18,188 nucleotides of DNA from Verrucomicrobiales bacterium (GTDB lineage: Bacteria; Verrucomicrobiota; Verrucomicrobiia; Limisphaerales; UBA11320): positions 1 through 18,188 of the forward strand of contig DMJJ01000546.1 in the NCBI GenBank assembly GCA_003452185.1. Direction: 5' to 3'. A program made the translations under genes and the position numbers. Positions within the stretch are counted from its first letter, which is position 1. The number at the start of each line of letters is the position of its first letter. The notes under the pieces are model-generated. The model was not told the origin of the DNA and ran no database searches. It saw nothing but the letters and a program-made list of their open reading frames with translations. Positions 13,229-18,188 of this stretch are shown here, in pieces.

Positions 13229-16200
13229 CTACCGCACCACGAACGTCGTGGTGGCGGTGGTGATGTTGCCGGCGTTATCCCGGGCCGACAGCGTGATGGT
13301 GTAGGTGCGGGCCACGCTAAGCGGCAGGCCGACCGTTGTGAACGAGTAGGCCGGGGCCGTTGTTACGTTGAAGGTGCCCAAGCCGCTGTAGGCCGCGGTA
13401 GCTCCGACGGCCGGCGCCGTGACGGTGTAGGTCAGGCCGCCGGTGGCGAGGAGCGAGAGGGCATCCGAGACCGTTCCCGACACCGACACACTCCGCGTGC
13501 TGTTGGCGAAGTGGTTCACACTCGCTGGCGTCGTGGTCGTGATGGCCAGGCTTGGAGCCACCTTGTCTATCCCGATGGTGCGGCTATGGGTAGCCTCCGT
13601 GTTGCCGGCGACGTCCACGCTCCAGTAGGTGAGGGTGTGCACCCCATCGGCTGTGATGGAGAACGAGCCGAGGTAGGTGCGCCGTGCCTCGCCGTCGAGC
13701 GTGTAGTAGGTGGCGGCGACACCCGAGACCGGGTCCGTGGCCCCGAGGGTCACCGTGACGCTGCTTCGATACCAGGTGCCCGTCCCGGCGGTTCCCGCCA
13801 CGGTGGCGGAGGTGACCGGGTTGGCCCCATCGATCTTGACCGACGCCGTCTTGTGGGGCGTTTCAACATTCCCCACGTTGTCGACGCTCCAGAACGTGAT
13901 GGTGTGGCTCAGGTTGCCAGTGACGTTGAAGGGGGCGGCGTAGGTCTGCTGAGCGCCACCATCCACGGTGTAGTAGGTGGCAGCGACCCCTGTAAGGTTG
14001 TCGGTGGCCCGAAGGGTCACGCGGACTGTGCTTCGGTACCATCCGGCCGATCCCTGGGTGCCGGACAGCGTGGCGGTGGTGACCGGAGGCGTATTGTCGA
14101 TCGGCCACTGCAGGGTTTCGGACCACGGGGAGTAGACTGCGTCGGACGTCCCCGGCATGGTCGGATGGCCGACCCCGTTGGTGGCCCGCACGCGGTAGTA
14201 ATAGAACCCCTTGGTGAGGGTGCCCGCATCGTTAAACGTGACCGTTGCGGCCCCGACGCTCCCATCGGCGTGGTTCACAATGTTCGCGGCGGGAGGAACT
14301 GCAATGTCGGTCACCCCGGAGGTGAATGCCGCATCGCGGGCCCGTTCCAGGATGAACCCGGTCTCGTTCAGGGCGGTGTCCTGCCATGTCACGCGGGTCG
14401 TTCCCCAGCTGCCGCTGGCGGCCAGGCCCGAGGGCGTGGTTGGAGCAACCGTGAGGATTACCGGCCTCATCATGTCGTTTTCCTCATGACCGAGGAGATG
14501 GCAGTGCCAGACGTACTCGTATCCGTAGTTGATGGTCTCGTTCACGATGGGGAACGGGTTTCCAAACGGATCAACGGCGGTGAAGCCAGTCGGGAACCCG
14601 ACTGCCCGGGTGACATCCATGGGACGGATGCTGTTCGGGAGCTGCCACGGCAGGTTCTGGCCAGTGGGACGGAGCGCGACGATGATGTCCTCGAGAGGAT
14701 TCATCCGCACGGTGTCCTTCCATCCGAGCTCGTTGGCATCGGGCGGGCGGACCGCCCCATCCCAGCCCACACGGTTGATGATCTGCACATCGAACAGGTG
14801 GAAGTGGATCGCGTGGGTGTCGACGCCGTTGTGCGTGATCTTCCAGTACTGGGCCTCCCCGGGCTTCACGATCTCCGTGGGGGGATCGAAGTTGTAGTAC
14901 GGGATGGTGGTCTGGATGGTCGCGCTGGTGTTGGGGATCTCGACCCCGAGGATCGCGTTCATGCGGCCGTAGTCCGGCTCGAAGAGTTCCTGGATCGCCT
15001 TCGGTTTCAAGGCGTGGACCGTCCCGACCGGGAGGGCGGCGGCCCCGCTGCCCGTGGGATCGGTGATCTGCACGATCGGGGGGGTCTTGTAGCCCGAGCC
15101 TGGGTTCGTGAGGGTGATCGCGGTGATCTTGCCGGCGGTGACCGTCGCGGTGGCGGTGGCGCCGCTGCCGTTGTCGCCCAGGGCGGTGGTGATGGTGACC
15201 GTCGGGGTGGCGCTGTAGCCCGTGCCCTGCTTGGTGACAGAGATGCCACCCAGGGGGCCGTCGAAGTAGGTGAACCCCGTGTCTTGCACCCGCACGTACT
15301 TGTCGACGTAGTTTGCGGCGTAGGCGGCGTTGTAGCCCGACTCAGGGACGATCGGAGCGGGATGCGCCGCTGCGAACGCGGCCGGGAGGGCGGTCTGGAG
15401 CCCCGCGAGGTTGAACGCGGCTCCCTGCGGGCCGGCCGCCGTCGTGACCTGGAACTGCATGATCGTCCGGGTGTTCGGACCCATCCCCGGCTGCGTGGTC
15501 GGGGCGCCACCCATTTCGGTCAGATCGGCATCCCCGGTGTAATAGTCGTAACGGGGGTCGAACGCCGGCACAGGGGCGGGGGCATCGTTGTAGAGGATCA
15601 CCGAGGTCCCATCCGGAATGCCGGAGAAGTCGATGATGACATCCGCCCGCTCGGCCGGTCCGAGGAACAGGGCGTGGTTGGCGACGTTCAGGACGACGAT
15701 GTCACGGCGGTTATAGTTGTATCCGATGGGGGTCGGCGGGATGACCACCGGTGCGGGGAGGAGTCCCCCCTCGGTTCCGATCTGGATCATCGAGGGGCCG
15801 GCCAGCAACGGATCCGGGACACCCCCATCGCGGTTGTCGATCGGCCAGGTGGCCGGATAACTCGGCCCGGTCGAGACGGCCGGAATCATTTTGACCTCCG
15901 TCCCGTACTGGCGCAGGGCACCGGCACCGTCCAGATCGGTCGGCAACACAGCCGGAACCTTGGTCTGGGCCGGATCGGCGATGTAGAGCTGCAGGTTCAT
16001 GAACCGGTCGTTGCAGGCGTTGAGGATCCGGAACCGATAGGTCGCCGGGGCCACCGGGAGCACGGGGTAGGCCGTGCCGTTCACGATCGGCGTATCCATG
16101 AACGCCTCGGGTACGATGCTCGGGTTGGGCAGGCTCGGCATTTCTGTCAGTTGCCCGTCAGGCCCGGTCACGGTGATGGGGGGATAGGTCAGCCCGGTGT

Positions 16201-17317
16201 AAGGGGGCCAGAACCAGGGGCCGTAGTCCCACCGGCCCATTGCATTCGCACCGCTCCAATCGGGATTGTCGGGCCATTGGTTCGGCATGTAGACGTGCGG
16301 GAGCCAGAGATCCCCGGGACTCGAGGCCGGGAGAATGTCGCCCCAGGTCGGGTCGGTGGCGTAGGTGCCGGTGGCAGCCCCCTTGTCCCCGTGGACAAAC
16401 GTCTTGTCCTGGATCACCAGGGGAATCCCGTAGTTGTAGACCCCGCCGCCGTTGTTCGGGATCGCGCCGCTGCTGATCAGTCCGTCCTCCACGTCGTCGA
16501 CCAGCAGATACCCGGCGGCCTCGCCTGCGTAAACGTTCAGGCGGGTGATTCCGTAGGCGTGGTCGTGATAGAAGAGAAGCCGGCTGCTCTGCTGGTTGGG
16601 CCAGAAGAAGGTCAGTTCCCCGTCCCCTGTGGGGGGCATGTCCGGGACATCCGCCACGGACAGACCCTTCTTGAGCGTGGTGCCGGTCTCCCCAGCAGGG
16701 ACGGTCCACTGATGCTGCGTGCCGTCGCTGATCCAGGGGTTGTTGCCGCCATGAAGGTGCAGCGTCGCACGGTTGTCGGTGTAGGGAGAGCCATCCGGCC
16801 CCATCCCGACCCCCATCAGTGTCCTGTCGACGGGGACGAACAGGTTGCCCGCTGCCCCGGTGCCGACCTCATTCGAGAATTTGATCCGGACCGGGCGGTC
16901 CTTGCGGGCGATGATCACCGGCCCGAGGTAATGGTTCTCACCCGCGCCCGAGGCGTCCCCGGGGAGCAGGTTCTTCTGGTAGTATCCCCGCAGGCGGGTT
17001 GGCCCCGGCAGATCGCTGTGGAATCGCTGCGAATAGTCGCGAACCCCGATCTCGTAGTAGTCCGAGCCCTGATAGGTGGTCGTGTCGGCCGTGGCCACAG
17101 GGATGAACTGCCCGAGGTTGTTCTTTCCGTCGGGTCCCAGCCCCGCGAGCGTGTTCACGAATTTGTGAAGCAGCGGAGTGTTCGCAAAGTTGGGTGTCCC
17201 CCCGAAATAGTCCGTCGTGGGGCCGACCTGCGCCGATGCCTGTGTCAGGGCCAGACAAAGAGCGGCCGCTGATAGATTAGTCGTACTTAACAAACTCCTT
17301 ATTCTTTGGGTTCTCAT
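13229..17317 (-). CDS. Giant secreted multicopper oxidase with inserted GSGY repeats and C-terminal FN3/Ig-like domains
   Basis: A 1362-residue secreted oxidase. The signal peptide ends near Ala29 (TQASA). All four copper motifs are present: HLHGG (His187/His189), YHDHAYG (His251/His253), HAIHFH (His835/838/840) and HCHLLGHEENDM (His938, Cys939, His940, His944, axial Met949). The Cu sites should therefore be complete, coupling one-electron oxidation of a metal ion or organic substrate to O2 reduction. Between the second and last cupredoxin domains is a GxGYxxxPxVxI repeat region (about 690-763). After the oxidase come an FN3-like domain (about 957-1060), two OmpL47-type repeats (about 1073-1251) and an Ig-like end. 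Size and FN3 tail recall MofA/OmpB-type metal-oxidising multicopper proteins, but no close assignment is possible. AGAAGG upstream supports the start. It heads the FKBP/CusB-like run. Confidence 0.92.
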   Translation of the reverse strand: MRTQRIRSLLSTTNLSAAALCLALTQASAQVGPTTDYFGGTPNFANTPLLHKFVNTLAGLGPDGKNNLGQFIPVATADTTTYQGSDYYEIGVRDYSQRFHSDLPGPTRLRGYYQKNLLPGDASGAGENHYLGPVIIARKDRPVRIKFSNEVGTGAAGNLFVPVDRTLMGVGMGPDGSPYTDNRATLHLHGGNNPWISDGTQHQWTVPAGETGTTLKKGLSVADVPDMPPTGDGELTFFWPNQQSSRLLFYHDHAYGITRLNVYAGEAAGYLLVDDVEDGLISSGAIPNNGGGVYNYGIPLVIQDKTFVHGDKGAATGTYATDPTWGDILPASSPGDLWLPHVYMPNQWPDNPDWSGANAMGRWDYGPWFWPPYTGLTYPPITVTGPDGQLTEMPSLPNPSIVPEAFMDTPIVNGTAYPVLPVAPATYRFRILNACNDRFMNLQLYIADPAQTKVPAVLPTDLDGAGALRQYGTEVKMIPAVSTGPSYPATWPIDNRDGGVPDPLLAGPSMIQIGTEGGLLPAPVVIPPTPIGYNYNRRDIVVLNVANHALFLGPAERADVIIDFSGIPDGTSVILYNDAPAPVPAFDPRYDYYTGDADLTEMGGAPTTQPGMGPNTRTIMQFQVTTAAGPQGAAFNLAGLQTALPAAFAAAHPAPIVPESGYNAAYAANYVDKYVRVQDTGFTYFDGPLGGISVTKQGTGYSATPTVTITTALGDNGSGATATATVTAGKITAITLTNPGSGYKTPPIVQITDPTGSGAAALPVGTVHALKPKAIQELFEPDYGRMNAILGVEIPNTSATIQTTIPYYNFDPPTEIVKPGEAQYWKITHNGVDTHAIHFHLFDVQIINRVGWDGAVRPPDANELGWKDTVRMNPLEDIIVALRPTGQNLPWQLPNSIRPMDVTRAVGFPTGFTAVDPFGNPFPIVNETINYGYEYVWHCHLLGHEENDMMRPVILTVAPTTPSGLAASGSWGTTRVTWQDTALNETGFILERARDAAFTSGVTDIAVPPAANIVNHADGSVGAATVTFNDAGTLTKGFYYYRVRATNGVGHPTMPGTSDAVYSPWSETLQWPIDNTPPVTTATLSGTQGSAGWYRSTVRVTLRATDNLTGVAATYYTVDGGAQQTYAAPFNVTGNLSHTITFWSVDNVGNVETPHKTASVKIDGANPVTSATVAGTAGTGTWYRSSVTVTLGATDPVSGVAATYYTLDGEARRTYLGSFSITADGVHTLTYWSVDVAGNTEATHSRTIGIDKVAPSLAITTTTPASVNHFANSTRSVSVSGTVSDALSLLATGGLTYTVTAPAVGATAAYSGLGTFNVTTAPAYSFTTVGLPLSVARTYTITLSARDNAGNITTATTTFVVR
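13565..14100 (-). repeat. Two tandem OmpL47-type repeat units in the oxidase C-terminus
   Basis: Two ~268-nt units (about 14100-13832 and 13832-13565) encode near-parallel segments. Shared landmarks are GWYRSTVRVTL / TWYRSSVTVTL, GVAATYYTVDGGAQQTY / GVAATYYTLDGEARRTY and HTITFWSVDNVGNVE / HTLTYWSVDVAGNTE. Clear internal duplication; such repeats usually serve surface attachment or spacing. Confidence 0.85.
15030..15240 (-). repeat. GxGYxxxPxVxI repeat pair inside the oxidase
   Basis: Residues about 690-763 hold two copies of a short beta-repeat: QGTGYSATPTVTITT and PGSGYKTPPIVQITDP, separated by a Gly/Ala/Thr-rich strand pair (GSGATATATVTAGKITAITL). The repeat type is widespread in secreted and phage-associated proteins; finding it inside a multicopper oxidase is unusual. 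Confidence 0.8.
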
Positions 17318-17523
17318 AGTGGTGCCTTCTACCTGAGTTGTATGGTCGCCACCGTAAGCGTGGGGAACTCATTCCGCAAATCGACCCGTGCCCCAGGATG
17401 CCCGTGAATTGGTTTCCAAAAATTGCTGGAAAACCCAATAAAAATGGGCAATCCAATCTATCGAATCTCTTAGGTGAAACCCCGGCACGCAACCTCCACG
17501 ACTCCAATCCCGAAAACCGAACG

Positions 17524-17542
17524 GCATTCGCACAGCGAATGC
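17524..17542. promoter_or_regulatory. Perfect 7-bp inverted repeat, possible operator
   Basis: GCATTCG and CGAATGC flank CACAG. It lies about 207 bp upstream of the oxidase start, within the AT-rich divergent region. Size and spacing suit a dimeric transcription-factor site; no regulator gene is visible. Confidence 0.4.
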
Positions 17543-17622
17543 ATTCCATGAGCTAGCGTGATGTGCTGTCAGTAAGGCTATTCTTCTTTTCGTGAAGACC
17601 TTCGAAATTAATTTTCGCTAAT

Positions 17623-17643
17623 CACCGAAAATCCCATTCGGTG
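17623..17643. promoter_or_regulatory. Perfect 7-bp inverted repeat, possible operator or hairpin
   Basis: CACCGAA (17623-17629) and TTCGGTG (17637-17643) flank a 7-nt spacer. It is the second perfect dyad of the divergent region, about 80 bp from the first, and is not followed by a T-run. Confidence 0.4.
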
Positions 17644-17880
17644 GACGCGTTCGTGGCCGAGTTTCGGGCGGTTGGGTCTCGGAGGGCGGGGCGGTCGACG
17701 AGCACAATGCGCGCGGCAAACTTTACCCGTCCATAGGTGATTCTCTTATCCTTGGTAAGCCTCCGGGCCGTGGGGGGTCGGACTGGGGATTCGCGGGTGG
17801 GGAGGTTGGAGAAAAGTGTTGTCCCCTCCCGGGCTCCCCTTCTTAAGTAGGGGCAGAACCCTGTTTCTGGGTGCGAATGC

Positions 17881-18188
17881 ATGTCCCAAACTGAACTGAA
17901 GACGAACGTGGCGGTGGTGGGGTGCGGCTATTGGGGCCCCAACCTGATGCGGAATTTTTCCGAGCACCCTCGGAGCTCGCTCCGTTGGCTGGTCGATTTG
18001 AACCCGCAGCGGCTGGCCCAGTTCCAGGGGCGGTATCCGGGGATCCGGACCACGACCCAGCTGAGCGAGGCGCTCGCCGACCCGGACCTGCACGCCGTGG
18101 CGATCGCCACCCCGGTCAGCACTCACTATTACCTCGCCCAGCAGTGTCTCCAGGCGGGGAAGCATGTCCTTCTTGAGAAGCCGATGGC
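17881..18188 (+). CDS. Gfo/Idh/MocA-family oxidoreductase, N-terminal part (runs off the right edge)
   Basis: The 102 visible codons start MSQTELKTNVAVVGCGYWGP. This is a Rossmann NAD(P)-binding fold with the GxGxxG-like GCGYWG at about residues 14-19, an acidic end of strand 2 (LRWLVDLNPQRL, Asp39), AIATPVSTHYYLA (about 74-86), and GKHVLLEKPMA (about 92-102) with the family EKP motif, whose lysine is catalytic. The GxGYWGPN pattern is common in Gfo/Idh enzymes of nucleotide-sugar synthesis, such as WlbA-like UDP-sugar 3-dehydrogenases, but the substrate cannot be set from the fragment. No strong SD precedes the ATG; it is chosen because the Rossmann strand begins shortly after. The gene is divergent from the multicopper oxidase. 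Confidence 0.9.
   Translation, partial: MSQTELKTNVAVVGCGYWGPNLMRNFSEHPRSSLRWLVDLNPQRLAQFQGRYPGIRTTTQLSEALADPDLHAVAIATPVSTHYYLAQQCLQAGKHVLLEKPM

Larger units (their letters stand above)
17318..17880. promoter_or_regulatory. AT-rich divergent intergenic region between the oxidase and the Gfo/Idh gene
   Basis: No gene is supported in these 563 bases. The part from about 17400 to 17640 is clearly richer in A+T than the rest of the window. Being upstream of two divergent genes, it must hold both promoters, but I could not pick -35/-10 pairs with confidence. It contains two perfect 7-bp dyads (17524-17542 and 17623-17643) and a near-perfect one (GGTTTCC at 17411-17417 with GGAAAACC at 17428-17435). 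The 10-mer GCGAATGCAT occurs at 17535-17544 and again overlapping the Gfo/Idh start codon at 17873-17882. Confidence 0.6.

Noticed and set aside
13019..17272. Very long plus-strand open frame opposite the multicopper oxidase
   Set aside because: It is the antisense of a gene with all copper motifs. Its translation is a Gly/Arg/Val-rich low-information sequence, as expected from high-GC antisense frames.
17277..17549. Possible 90-residue minus-strand gene upstream of the oxidase
   Set aside because: Its 3' end overlaps the oxidase signal peptide in another frame; no SD, no domain, and it runs through the likely promoter.

Overview
The window is about 65% GC and carries genes typical of a carbohydrate-degrading Gram-negative bacterium. 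Large secreted enzymes, fibronectin-III and Ig-like C-terminal domains, an SGNH hydrolase beside a lyase-like giant, and a DUF5060-type glycosidase most resemble Verrucomicrobiota (or a related PVC lineage). This placement is inferred from gene style, not from a marker gene.

Layout from left to right. (1) Positions 1-683, minus strand: the 5' end of thiC (thiamine pyrimidine synthesis), with a clear TPP riboswitch in its leader and a TTGACA promoter just upstream of it. (2) 828-1523, plus: a GNAT N-acetyltransferase of the RimJ/RimL type. (3) 1935-6833, plus: a secreted SGNH hydrolase followed 51 bp later by a 1356-residue Tat-type secreted protein that looks like a polysaccharide lyase/heparinase-like enzyme with a C-terminal FN3 domain; these are probably co-transcribed. 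(4) 6920-9388, minus, convergent with the last: a secreted clan GH-A (GH5-like) glycosidase with both catalytic glutamates visible. (5) 9549-17317, minus: a four-gene metal-handling run. In transcription order it holds a giant multicopper oxidase with all four copper motifs, a periplasmic FKBP-type prolyl isomerase, a CusB-like efflux adaptor with metal-binding domains at both ends, and a small membrane-anchored protein of unknown function. (6) 17881 to the right edge, plus: the start of a Gfo/Idh/MocA-family oxidoreductase, transcribed divergently from the oxidase across an AT-rich intergenic region with several perfect dyads.

How they could work together (inference): regions 3 and 4 form a small extracellular polysaccharide-degradation set. 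Region 5 looks like a periplasmic/extracellular copper or other metal oxidation and detoxification set: the FKBP could help fold the oxidase, the adaptor binds metal, and no RND pump (CusA) or outer-membrane channel (CusC) lies in the window. This pump-less oxidase-isomerase-adaptor-anchor cassette, with its unusual domain fusions, is the most interesting candidate system here. No RNA genes other than the riboswitch, no CRISPR array, and no insertion sequence were found.
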